From Sphingomonas pruni NBRC 15498 (GTDB lineage Bacteria > Pseudomonadota > Alphaproteobacteria > Sphingomonadales > Sphingomonadaceae), in assembly GCF_001598455.1 (NCBI RefSeq), contig NZ_BCYZ01000052.1, forward strand, positions 1-32,920: DNA of 32,920 nt, written 5' to 3'. Below are positions 1 to 6,632 of this stretch, piece by piece. The notes under the pieces are model-generated. The model saw only the letters and a program-made list of their open reading frames with translations, was not told where the DNA came from and made no database searches. How positions within the stretch are numbered: position 1 is the stretch's first letter; the number at the start of each line of letters is the position of its first letter. The position numbers and the translations under genes were made by a program.

Positions 1-106
1 GGGCCCGCAGCCGCGTAGCGGCGAGGATAGCGCAAGGCACTTCCCCTCCACCATTTTGCTGCGCAAAACGGTCCCCCTCCCCATGCATTCGCATAGGGAG
101 GATTTG
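1..106. repeat. Intergenic GC-rich inverted-repeat element, left copy
   Basis: This non-coding stretch holds a C-rich block, a small hairpin (ttttgctgcgcaaaa, about 53-68) and a second C-rich block ending in gggaggattt. Read on the minus strand, its core matches 32834-32914 at the other end of the window: CCTCCCC, a hairpin, GGGGGACC, a second hairpin, GGTGGAGGGG. The outer part (a tcctcgccgc / gcggcgagga arm) occurs in both copies but in opposite orientation relative to the core. It is probably a dispersed chromosomal repeat. No transposase lies nearby. Confidence 0.6.
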
Positions 107-161
107 AGTTAGGCAGCGGCTGGCAGCAGAATAGGAATTCTGAAGGACGGGCGGGCGACGG

Positions 162-638
162 CTATGCTGCGTGCTCGCACTCCGAACACTTGCCCCGCAC
201 CTCGATCACCGGCCGAACCGGCGAGAAGCCCGCCGCCTCGGCCGCATGACGGACGTTATTCGCGATCTTGTCGTCGTCGATATGCGTGGTCTGGCCGCAG
301 CTGTCGCAGACCAGGAAGATGCAATCGTGCAGGCAGTCGGGATGCGCGTTCGCGATATAGGCGTTCGAGCTTTCCACCCGGCGCGCCAGATTGGCGCCGA
401 CAAACAGGTCGAGGATGCGATAGACGCTGTTGGCAGCGACGCGGCGGCCCTCCGCCTTCGATACCGCATCGGCGATGTCATAGGCGCTGGCCGGCTTGTC
501 GAACTTGGCGAGCGCATCGAAGATGCTCGCGCGCATTGTCGTCCATTGCTCGCCGGATTTCTCCAGCGTCGCTTGCGCCACCTTGGTCAGCTCGCTCCCG
601 GAGGCCTCATGATGGTCGTGATGATGATGCGCACCCAT
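162..638 (-). CDS. zur: Zur: Fur-family zinc uptake regulator
   Basis: This is a 158-residue Fur-superfamily repressor. Family knowledge: Zur uses zinc as corepressor and shuts off zinc-uptake genes. The N-terminus is His-rich (MGAHHHHDHHEA). A winged-helix DNA-binding region follows, including the segment ANSVYRILDLF. The C-terminal half carries HDCIFLVCDSCG and a terminal CSEC, the two CxxC pairs of the structural zinc site. I chose the ATG at 638 because the TTG at 674 only adds a poorly Fur-like leader; no strong Shine-Dalgarno precedes either. It lies 67 bp downstream of the merC-like gene on the same strand, so both are probably read from the promoter carrying the Zur box at 1122-1136, giving autoregulation. 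The regulator could in principle respond to another metal, but the Zur-type operator favours zinc. Confidence 0.9.
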   Translation of the reverse strand: MGAHHHHDHHEASGSELTKVAQATLEKSGEQWTTMRASIFDALAKFDKPASAYDIADAVSKAEGRRVAANSVYRILDLFVGANLARRVESSNAYIANAHPDCLHDCIFLVCDSCGQTTHIDDDKIANNVRHAAEAAGFSPVRPVIEVRGKCSECEHAA

Positions 639-705
639 GATCGCAAATCTAGGGATTGTGACGGGGCAGGGCAATGGCCCAACTGGGCCCGCACCGGTTC
701 GGCCT

Positions 706-1092
706 TCAGTGTGACGCGCGCCGGTTGAGATCGTGGCCGAGCGCCAGGATCGCGACGCCGATCAGCGTCCACAAGGTCTCGCCACCATTGCCGTGCGGCA
801 GCTGCATCGCTCCGGCCATCATGCCGAGCCCGAGCGATCCGGTGACCGCGGGCGCCATATAGCCATGTTCGAAGATACCGCGGCCCAGCGCCAGCGCGCC
901 CAGGACGATCGCAACCGTCAGCCCGACCTCATGAAAAGCGGGATTGAGCAGCATGCCGCCGGCGGTCGAAGCGAGCGCCACGAGCACGGCGCTGGCGAAG
1001 CAATGCACCGCGCATAGTCCCGACAAACCCATCGCATAGCGATCGAGCTGGGGAATGCGGGCCAACCAGGAAAGGCGAATCGCGGAATGCAT
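706..1092 (-). CDS. MerC-domain membrane protein
   Basis: A 128-residue integral membrane protein of the MerC family, with about four hydrophobic segments. The first contains the Cys/His metal-site motif GLCAVHCFASA, equivalent in position to the vicinal cysteines of transposon MerC mercury transporters. No other mer gene (merR, merT, merP, merA) is present. It stands first in a minus-strand operon with zur, and a Zur-box-like palindrome sits about 30 bp before its start. Seen: family and position. Inferred: a zinc-related, possibly zinc-uptake, role rather than mercury resistance. I prefer the ATG at 1092; an in-frame TTG at 1113 would add seven residues. Confidence 0.82.
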   Translation of the reverse strand: MHSAIRLSWLARIPQLDRYAMGLSGLCAVHCFASAVLVALASTAGGMLLNPAFHEVGLTVAIVLGALALGRGIFEHGYMAPAVTGSLGLGMMAGAMQLPHGNGGETLWTLIGVAILALGHDLNRRASH

Positions 1093-1121
1093 CGAGCGCC
1101 CATCTAGGCTCAACCGCGCGA

Positions 1122-1136
1122 CGTTACAATATTACA
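1122..1136 (-). promoter_or_regulatory. Candidate Zur box before merC-zur
   Basis: The plus strand reads CGTTACAATATTACA. Against the proteobacterial Zur core TGTTATANTATAACA, 11 of 14 defined positions agree, and the palindromic bases GA...TC continue on both flanks (1120-1138). On the minus strand the box contains TAATAT (1134-1129), which fits a -10 element with a start near 1122, so bound repressor would cover the promoter. The merC-like ATG is 30 bp downstream. Confidence 0.7.
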
Positions 1137-1185
1137 TCAGCAAAAATCGGCCGTGCCGATATCGCCGTTCGATCGAGTGCAGCGA

Positions 1186-1213
1186 AACCGGGGGAAAGGG
1201 CGTTCCCCCGGTT
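1186..1213 (-). terminator. Hairpin terminator after the porin gene
   Basis: A perfect 11-bp inverted repeat (AACCGGGGGAA / TTCCCCCGGTT, 6-nt loop) begins 8 bp past the porin stop codon. It is very stable but lacks a long U-tract on the minus strand, so it may act as a Rho-assisted or mRNA 3'-stabilising hairpin. Confidence 0.65.
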
Positions 1214-1220
1214 GCACCTG

Positions 1221-2138
1221 TCAGAACGAAGCTCCGAGCGAAACGACCACGCCGCTTCGCGCGGCGTTCTTGCCATTGGCCAGGGTGAAGACGCCATCGG
1301 TGTCGACATAGCTGACGCCGAATACCAATTGCTTGTAGGTCAGCGTCGCGCCGAAACCATAATCGGTATATTCCTTACCCAGCGCGAGCCAACTCGGACC
1401 CCAGGTGTGGCCGAGATGCGCCGTCAGCCCGAGCGGAGTCTTGGGGATCGACGCCGACAGATCGCCGGCGAGGTAGACGTTGTCGTTATTCTTGAACAAC
1501 CCGGTCTGGCCCTGGTCGAGCGCCAGTGCCTTTTGTTTGGGCGCATAGTTGACCGTGACCTTGGCCGTCACCGGTCCATAGGTATAGGCGATGTCGGCAT
1601 AGGGCTCGAAGAAATCGGCCTTGCTGCGGTCACCGGCGGGACGCGACCGAGGATAGACGTAATAGAGCACGCCCGCGTCGAACGTGACGCCGCTATAGGT
1701 CTTCTTGAACCCGGCGATCAGGTCGATTTCCTGGCTGCCAGTGCCCGAAAAGGTGACGTAGCCGGACGTCGATGAGCTCCAGACCGAGGCGTAGAGACCG
1801 GAGGAATGGGTGACCGTGAGCGATCCCTGGATCGCCGGCTGCAAATTGGTCTGCGAAATACCGCGGAAGCGATAGTCGGACACCAGGGTCGCCGAGCCGT
1901 TGATCGTGAAAGCCGGCGGCGGAGCTGTAGGCCCATCCCCGGCGGGAGGAGCGGCAGGCGCAGGTGCCGGATCGTCGACGGTCGCAACCGCGGCGGGGGT
2001 GCCGCTGTCCGTCGAAGCGGATGCCGCGGGAGCAGCCGCTGCATCGGGCGCCGGCGTGCTTGCGGGCAAGGGGTCCGCCAGGGCGGGAGTCGCAATGGCG
2101 AGCGCCAGCGCGCCAAGGCTGATGTGAGACAAGCGCAT
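1221..2138 (-). CDS. TorF-family putative porin (Gcw_chp domain)
   Basis: A 305-residue outer-membrane beta-barrel protein. Residues 1-21 are a signal peptide ending ATPALA. A low-complexity Ala/Pro/Asp linker of about 55 residues follows. The barrel starts near residue 80 with FTINGSATLVSDYRFRGISQ, the hallmark opening of the TIGR02001/Gcw_chp porin-like family, and runs to a C-terminal strand ending in Phe (VSLGASF), as expected for BAM-inserted proteins. The start has a strong Shine-Dalgarno (AAGGAAG). It is preceded by a 200-bp intergenic region after mscS, so it probably has its own promoter. The transported solute is unknown. The extended Pro/Ala linker could span part of the periplasm or peptidoglycan. 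Confidence 0.85.
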   Translation of the reverse strand: MRLSHISLGALALAIATPALADPLPASTPAPDAAAAPAASASTDSGTPAAVATVDDPAPAPAAPPAGDGPTAPPPAFTINGSATLVSDYRFRGISQTNLQPAIQGSLTVTHSSGLYASVWSSSTSGYVTFSGTGSQEIDLIAGFKKTYSGVTFDAGVLYYVYPRSRPAGDRSKADFFEPYADIAYTYGPVTAKVTVNYAPKQKALALDQGQTGLFKNNDNVYLAGDLSASIPKTPLGLTAHLGHTWGPSWLALGKEYTDYGFGATLTYKQLVFGVSYVDTDGVFTLANGKNAARSGVVVSLGASF

Positions 2139-2338
2139 TATCTTCCTTTCGAAGCGAAAAGTGCGTTCGTCCCGCCTGCGGTGCCGGTCCAGCCTCTGTA
2201 TCGGCGAATGCCGATCGGGCCGTTGAGCCGGTCACACGCAGATAGAGTGCAGACTTTCGCTGCGCTGCACAACACTAATCGACCTTAATCGTGCCCATGG
2301 GCGCAACGATGTTGCGGCAGAGCAACACTTTCGGGGGA

Positions 2339-3616
2339 TCAGTCGGCCGCCGCTGTGCCGACAAGGTGAACGTCCCGGCGTGGATAGGGCAGGACGATGC
2401 CATTGTCGCGGAACAACACCCATAGCCGGTTCAGCACGTCGGAGCGGACACTGCCGACGCCGCTTTCCGGGTCGTTGATCCAGACAAGAATATCGTGCTC
2501 GATCCCGATCTCGCCGAATTTGTTGAGCCAGACGTTGGACTTGGGCATATCGAGCACGCGCGGGCTTTCCGCCGCTGCGCGCAGCATCAATTCCTGCGCC
2601 AGCGGCAGGTCGCAATCATAGGCGACCGTCACGGGGATCCGGACCCGCACGTTGCGATCGGTATAGGACCAATTCTCGACCGGTTTGGTCATCAGATCCT
2701 CGTTCGGGATCAGATGCTCTTTGCCGTCGCGGGTGATGATGCTGACCGCGCGCACGCCGATCTTGTTGACCCAGCCCACGTCCTTGTCGGCGACGACGAT
2801 GACGTCGCCCGGCTTGATCGAGCGATCGAGCAGCAGGATGATGCCGGCGATGAGGTTGCCGACCGTCTTTTGCAGCCCGAACCCGACCGCCAGGCCGAGC
2901 GCGCCCGAGAATACCGTCAGGCTGGTCAGGCTGATGTCGAGCAAGTCGATGCCGATGAAGAAAGCGAGCGCGATCGTCGCGATCCCGGCCAGTTTCTGCG
3001 CGAGCAATTTCTGGGTCGGGTCGAAGCTGCTGGTGCTGACGATGGCGTGACCGACCAGCCGGTTGACCAGCCGGATCGCGGCGAACAGGCAGATCACCGT
3101 CACCAGCACGATGATCACGCGCAGCAACGAAAAGCGCCACGAGCCGAGATCGAAGCCGACCGAATCGAGCGCATTGTTGATCGGCGTGAGGCCCCCGACC
3201 GAATGGCTGAAGATCGCGGCGAACAGCACGAGCCCGACGGTCCACGCCATCCAGCGCGCGAGGTTGAGGCCGCGCAGGATGTGTGCCGCCATCCGCGCGA
3301 CTGCTACGCCCAGGAAGAAGCCGATCAGTCCGGCGGCGAGCGGCGGCCATTGCCCCGCCGCCTGGAGAATCGAGAGGAGCAAGGCTGCGGCGCCATGTCG
3401 TACTACCGAGGGCACGCGCGGGCCGATCCCTTCGGCATGATGGCCGAGCTGGCGCTGCCACAGCGCCTCGATCGGTGGACCGAGCCAGCGGCCGGCCAAT
3501 ATTCCGAGCGCCAGCGTCACGACAATCAGCCCGACGACGATCAGGGTTTCGGTCGCCTCGCTACCGCGCGGGACGGCCAATCCCTGCGCGTTCAACCAGG
3601 CCATCGCGTCGTTCAT
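2339..3616 (-). CDS. MscS-family mechanosensitive ion channel
   Basis: A 425-residue inner-membrane channel that releases solutes under hypo-osmotic stress. Several transmembrane segments lie between residues about 22 and 225. The pore-lining helix and its conserved continuation lie at about 232-262, with VGFGLQKTVGNLIAG at 244-258, followed by the beta domain (SIKPGDVIVV) and a cytoplasmic alpha/beta domain. It is longer than E. coli MscS (286 residues) because of extra N-terminal helices, typical of the mid-size members. Its ATG overlaps the metC stop (ATGA), so the two are translationally coupled. The pairing with sulfur amino acid enzymes is unexpected and may only be operon convenience. 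Confidence 0.9.
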   Translation of the reverse strand: MNDAMAWLNAQGLAVPRGSEATETLIVVGLIVVTLALGILAGRWLGPPIEALWQRQLGHHAEGIGPRVPSVVRHGAAALLLSILQAAGQWPPLAAGLIGFFLGVAVARMAAHILRGLNLARWMAWTVGLVLFAAIFSHSVGGLTPINNALDSVGFDLGSWRFSLLRVIIVLVTVICLFAAIRLVNRLVGHAIVSTSSFDPTQKLLAQKLAGIATIALAFFIGIDLLDISLTSLTVFSGALGLAVGFGLQKTVGNLIAGIILLLDRSIKPGDVIVVADKDVGWVNKIGVRAVSIITRDGKEHLIPNEDLMTKPVENWSYTDRNVRVRIPVTVAYDCDLPLAQELMLRAAAESPRVLDMPKSNVWLNKFGEIGIEHDILVWINDPESGVGSVRSDVLNRLWVLFRDNGIVLPYPRRDVHLVGTAAAD

Positions 3617-4800
3617 CCCTGCGCCGCGCGGAAGGCCGCGAACGCCCGATCGAGGTCGGCGATCAGGTCGGCCGGATCTTCCAGCCCGATATGGAGGCGG
3701 ACCAGCGCGCCGCCATGATCGGGCACACCCAAAGCGCGCCTGGGATCGGCGGTGACCGCCAGGCTCTCGAAACCGCCCCAGCTGAAGCCTATGCCGAACA
3801 ATCGCAGCGCATCTATGAAGGCGGCGCGGCCGGCTTCATCGCCGTCCTTCAGCGCGAAGGCGAACAGCCCTGACGATCCCTTGAAATCGCGGATGAAGAA
3901 TTCGTGCCCGGGGCAACTCGGCAACGCAGGGTGGAGTACGGTGGCCACTTCCGGCCGCTGCTCGAGCCAGCGCGCGATCTCGAGCGCGCCCGCCTCGTGC
4001 TGCTTCAACCGCACCGCCATCGTGCGCAGCCCGCGCGATCCCAGCCAGCAATCGTCGGGACTGGCGACCTGACCCAATTGGTAGCCGAGATTGCGCAGCC
4101 GGGCGAAGTGACCGGGAGCCGCGGTCACCGATCCCAGCATAACATCGGAATGGCCGACGACATATTTGGTGCAGGCAAGCACCGTGAGGTCGATGCCTTT
4201 TTCGATCGCGGGAAAGAGCAAGGGGGTCGCCCAGGTATTGTCGAGGATCGTGGCGATGCCCCGTGCCTTGGCCGCGGCGACGATCGCCGGGATGTCCTGC
4301 ACCTCGAAGGTCAGGCTGCCCGGGCTTTCGAGCAGGATTGCCTTGGTCCTGTCGGTAAACAATTCGGCGATGCCGGCACCGATCAGCGGATCGTAATGCC
4401 GCGTCATGATGCCCATCCGCTTGAGAAAGCCGGCGGCGAAACTGGTGGTCGGATCGTAAGCCGAATCGACCAGCAGCAATTCGTCGCCTGGGTCGAGCAC
4501 CGACAGCAACGCTGCCGTGACGGCGGCGACGCCCGAGCAATAGAGGAAGGTATCCTCGGCGCCGGGCTCGAGCTCGGTCAGTGCGTCGGCCAGCGCCCAT
4601 TGCGTCGGCGTGCCGCGGCGGCCGTAATAGAGCCGGTGACGCGTATCGCCGCGCCCGGTCTCGCGCAAATGCTCGACCGAATCGTAGAGGATCGTCGATG
4701 CGCGCCACACCGGCGGATTGACGATCCCCTGCGTCCATTCCTTGCGCCTGCCCGCCGCCACCACGCGGGTAGGGGGCTTGTCATTCTCGTTGCCGGCCAT
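3613..4800 (-). CDS. metC: Cystathionine beta-lyase (PLP-dependent)
   Basis: A 395-residue enzyme of the Cys/Met-metabolism PLP family (fold type I). It should cleave cystathionine to homocysteine, pyruvate and ammonia in methionine synthesis. Visible features are RLYYGRRGTPT near residue 56, the LDNTWATPLLF block (186-196), and the PLP Schiff-base lysine, which should be Lys212 in ACTKYVVGHSDVMLG. YYGRRGTPT and the S/G-H-S-D segment favour beta-lyase over cystathionine gamma-synthase, but substrate specificity in this family cannot be settled by eye. It lies downstream of sseA and overlaps mscS by 4 nt. No good Shine-Dalgarno precedes the ATG, which follows a 176-bp gap holding a repeat. Confidence 0.9.
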   Translation of the reverse strand: MAGNENDKPPTRVVAAGRRKEWTQGIVNPPVWRASTILYDSVEHLRETGRGDTRHRLYYGRRGTPTQWALADALTELEPGAEDTFLYCSGVAAVTAALLSVLDPGDELLLVDSAYDPTTSFAAGFLKRMGIMTRHYDPLIGAGIAELFTDRTKAILLESPGSLTFEVQDIPAIVAAAKARGIATILDNTWATPLLFPAIEKGIDLTVLACTKYVVGHSDVMLGSVTAAPGHFARLRNLGYQLGQVASPDDCWLGSRGLRTMAVRLKQHEAGALEIARWLEQRPEVATVLHPALPSCPGHEFFIRDFKGSSGLFAFALKDGDEAGRAAFIDALRLFGIGFSWGGFESLAVTADPRRALGVPDHGGALVRLHIGLEDPADLIADLDRAFAAFRAAQG

Positions 4801-4870
4801 GGAGAAGTGCTAGGAGGCTGGGCGCGGTTCGACAAGACGGCAGGAAAGCGCGGCGCGATGCCGCGCGCCA

Positions 4871-4970
4871 TTCCCCCTCCCGCTCGCGGGAGGGGTTAGG
4901 GGAGGGCGTGCTTTGACCGCTGCGATGGAGCCATGCGCTCCCCCGGCCCCTCCCGTAAACGGGAGGGGAG
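4871..4970. repeat. GGGAGGGG-type inverted repeat, copy 1
   Basis: Two hairpins, cccctcccgctcgcgggagg at the left and cccctcccgtaaacgggagg at the right, are joined by about 50 bp with mirrored taggggaggg / ctcccccggc edges. The same design occurs at 10258-10355 and, with a gcttgc loop, at 28561-28720. It fills the sseA-metC gap. Confidence 0.75.
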
Positions 4971-4976
4971 ATTTGC

Positions 4977-5825
4977 TTACGCCGCGCCCATCGCTTTCGG
5001 CGTCGACATATCCGCTCCCCATTCGGACCAGCTGCCATCGTAGAGAGCGCCGTCATTGCCGAGCAGGTGGGCGCCGAACAGCAACACCGCGGCGGTGATG
5101 CCCGAACCGCAGGTCGTAACCAGCGGTTTCGACAGGTCGATTCCGGCGCGCTCGAACTCGGCCTTGAGCGCGTCGCCGGTCTTCCACGTGCCGTCCGCGT
5201 TGAACAACTGCGTGTACGGCAGGTTCTTCGACCCTGGAATGTGGCCGGCATGCGTCGCCGGGCGTGGATCGGGTTCCTCGCCGGTGAAGCGCGGGCCGGA
5301 ACGGGCGTCGAGCACCTGCTCCGCGCCGCTGTCGACGTTGGCCTTCATCTGATCGAGCGTGCGGACCTGGCTGTCGTCGGCCCAGACGGTGAAGTGGCGA
5401 TGGCGATGCTGCGGCTTGCCGCTTTCGACCGGGCGCCCCTCCGCCTGCCATTTGGCAAAGCCGCCATCCAGGATCGCGACGTCGTGCGCGCCGAACACGC
5501 GCAGCATCCACCAGGCGCGCGCCGAAGTGTGATAATGCGAATTGTCGTACAGCACGATACGGCTGCCGTCGCCGAGCCCGAGCGATTGCATCCGGCTGGC
5601 GAATTTCTCCGGCGGGGGCAGCATCGTCGGCAGCGGGTTGTTGAGATCGGCTATCTCGGCGATGTCGAAGAACGCCGCGCCCGGGATGTGCGCCTTTTCG
5701 AATGCGACCGCTGGATCGCCGTCCGGGCTGCCCGGCACCGAGCCGAAATAGGTCGCGTCGACCACGCGAAGGTCATTCGCTCCCAATTCGTTGGCCAGCC
5801 ATTCGGTGGTCACCAGCGCGTCCAT
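4977..5825 (-). CDS. sseA: 3-mercaptopyruvate sulfurtransferase
   Basis: A 282-residue two-domain rhodanese-like enzyme that transfers sulfur from 3-mercaptopyruvate to thiol or cyanide acceptors. The inactive N-terminal rhodanese domain covers about 1-135 and the catalytic one about 150-282. The active-site loop is CGSGITA with Cys239. The CGSG[VI]TA form marks mercaptopyruvate sulfurtransferases, whereas thiosulfate sulfurtransferases have CRKGVT. The ATG at 5825 has a good Shine-Dalgarno (GAGGAG). It is followed on the same strand by metC and mscS, which suggests a sulfur-metabolism cluster, though the repeat-filled gap may separate transcripts. Confidence 0.92.
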   Translation of the reverse strand: MDALVTTEWLANELGANDLRVVDATYFGSVPGSPDGDPAVAFEKAHIPGAAFFDIAEIADLNNPLPTMLPPPEKFASRMQSLGLGDGSRIVLYDNSHYHTSARAWWMLRVFGAHDVAILDGGFAKWQAEGRPVESGKPQHRHRHFTVWADDSQVRTLDQMKANVDSGAEQVLDARSGPRFTGEEPDPRPATHAGHIPGSKNLPYTQLFNADGTWKTGDALKAEFERAGIDLSKPLVTTCGSGITAAVLLFGAHLLGNDGALYDGSWSEWGADMSTPKAMGAA

Positions 5826-6013
5826 GATTCGTCACTCCTCTACTCGTGGTCGATGCCAAAACGCCCGGGGAAGAAGGAACGGCACGCCGATCCTAACGCG
5901 CACGGAAGGGGCCGTCGAGAAGGTTGAGGGTCGAGGACGAAATTCTCCTTTGCGCGGTGTTTTGCCCCGAATGGACCGCTCATTCATCGTCATGCGGCAA
6001 AGAGCGCGGCGGG

Positions 6014-6042
6014 GTGACGGTTGAGGGCGGCGCTCCTATATC
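6014..6042 (+). promoter_or_regulatory. Candidate queF promoter giving a leaderless mRNA
   Basis: GTGACG at 6014-6019, a 17-bp spacer and TATATC at 6037-6042 fit a vegetative promoter. The predicted start, 7-8 bp after the -10, falls on the A of the queF ATG (6050). No Shine-Dalgarno precedes that ATG, which agrees with a leaderless message. No preQ1 riboswitch aptamer is recognisable here. Confidence 0.45.
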
Positions 6043-6049
6043 TTCGCGC

Positions 6050-6496
6050 ATGAACCCCAAACACCTCGGTCAGAACAGCTCGCTGCCGGCATCGCCCGAA
6101 GAGGCGGTGCTCGATTACGTCGCCAATCCGCGCCAGGGCAGGCCCTATCTGGTCCGCTTTACCGCGCCCGAATTCACTTCGCTTTGCCCGGTGACCGGCC
6201 AGCCCGATTTCGCCCATCTGGTGATCGACTATGTACCGGCGGAGACGATCGTCGAATCGAAGTCGCTCAAACTGTTCCTGAGTTCGTTCCGCAACCATGC
6301 CGCGTTCCACGAGGATTGCACGGTCGGGATCGGTGAACGGCTGACGGCCGAGATGAAGCCGCAATGGCTCCGCATCGGCGGCTATTGGTATCCGCGTGGC
6401 GGGATCCCGATCGATGTATTCTGGCAATCGGGCCCGGCTCCCGACGGTCTATGGCTGCCCGATCAAGGCGTGCCGGGCTATCGCGGTCGAGGCTGA
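6050..6496 (+). CDS. queF: PreQ1 synthase QueF (7-cyano-7-deazaguanine reductase)
   Basis: A 148-residue, unimodular QueF of the T-fold superfamily. It reduces preQ0 to preQ1 with NADPH in queuosine biosynthesis. The catalytic cysteine should be Cys46 in [13 protein letters not shown], which forms the thioimide with preQ0. The QueF signature [15 protein letters not shown] follows from Glu69, and FHEDC (86-90) supplies further conserved residues. Length matches the short bacterial type. The longer in-frame opening from 5924 adds non-homologous sequence, so the ATG at 6050 is preferred. It is divergent from sseA; no other queuosine gene is in the window. Confidence 0.95.
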   Translation: MNPKHLGQNSSLPASPEEAVLDYVANPRQGRPYLVRFTAPEFTSLCPVTGQPDFAHLVIDYVPAETIVESKSLKLFLSSFRNHAAFHEDCTVGIGERLTAEMKPQWLRIGGYWYPRGGIPIDVFWQSGPAPDGLWLPDQGVPGYRGRG

Positions 6497-6530
6497 TATG
6501 CCCGATCTTAACACAGGTCAGCGCGATTCC

Positions 6531-6549
6531 TTTGTTGCGTTGCAACAAA
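6531..6549. promoter_or_regulatory. Perfect 19-bp palindrome before the GT4 gene
   Basis: TTTGTTGC GTT GCAACAAA has perfect 8-bp arms around a 3-bp centre. A further half-site-like GCAAC follows at 6553-6557. It ends 83 bp before the glycosyltransferase ATG and 53 bp after the queF stop. No T-run follows on the plus strand, so an operator is more likely than a terminator. Confidence 0.55.
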
Positions 6550-6563
6550 TACGCAACCATATT
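6535..6563 (+). promoter_or_regulatory. Candidate promoter of the GT4-GH130 unit
   Basis: TTGCGT (6535-6540), 17 bp and CATATT (6558-6563) form a plausible but weak promoter whose -35 lies inside the 19-bp palindrome. A bound repressor would block it. Downstream, a small hairpin (CGGGC gataat GCCCG, 6593-6608) precedes the AAAGGG Shine-Dalgarno of the gene. Confidence 0.35.
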
Positions 6564-6632
6564 TCTTTCAATCCGTTCAGGGAGGCATGAGTCGGGCGAT
6601 AATGCCCGGAATTTACTTGTGAAAGGGCAGAA

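Noticed and set aside
127..142. Terminator after zur (CAGAAT / ATTCTG hairpin)
   Set aside because: Six-base-pair AT-rich stem without a U-tract; too weak to claim.
2495..3718. 407-codon plus-strand open frame across mscS
   Set aside because: It is antisense to a clear MscS coding sequence; the Arg/Asp/Gln-rich composition is the usual shadow of GC-rich codons.
5876..5900. GGAAC as a general-stress (EcfG) -35
   Set aside because: The expected CGTT is not present at 16-17 bp; CGCG is found instead.
5826..6049. preQ1 riboswitch before queF
   Set aside because: No recognisable aptamer core; the short region fits a plain promoter next to the ATG.
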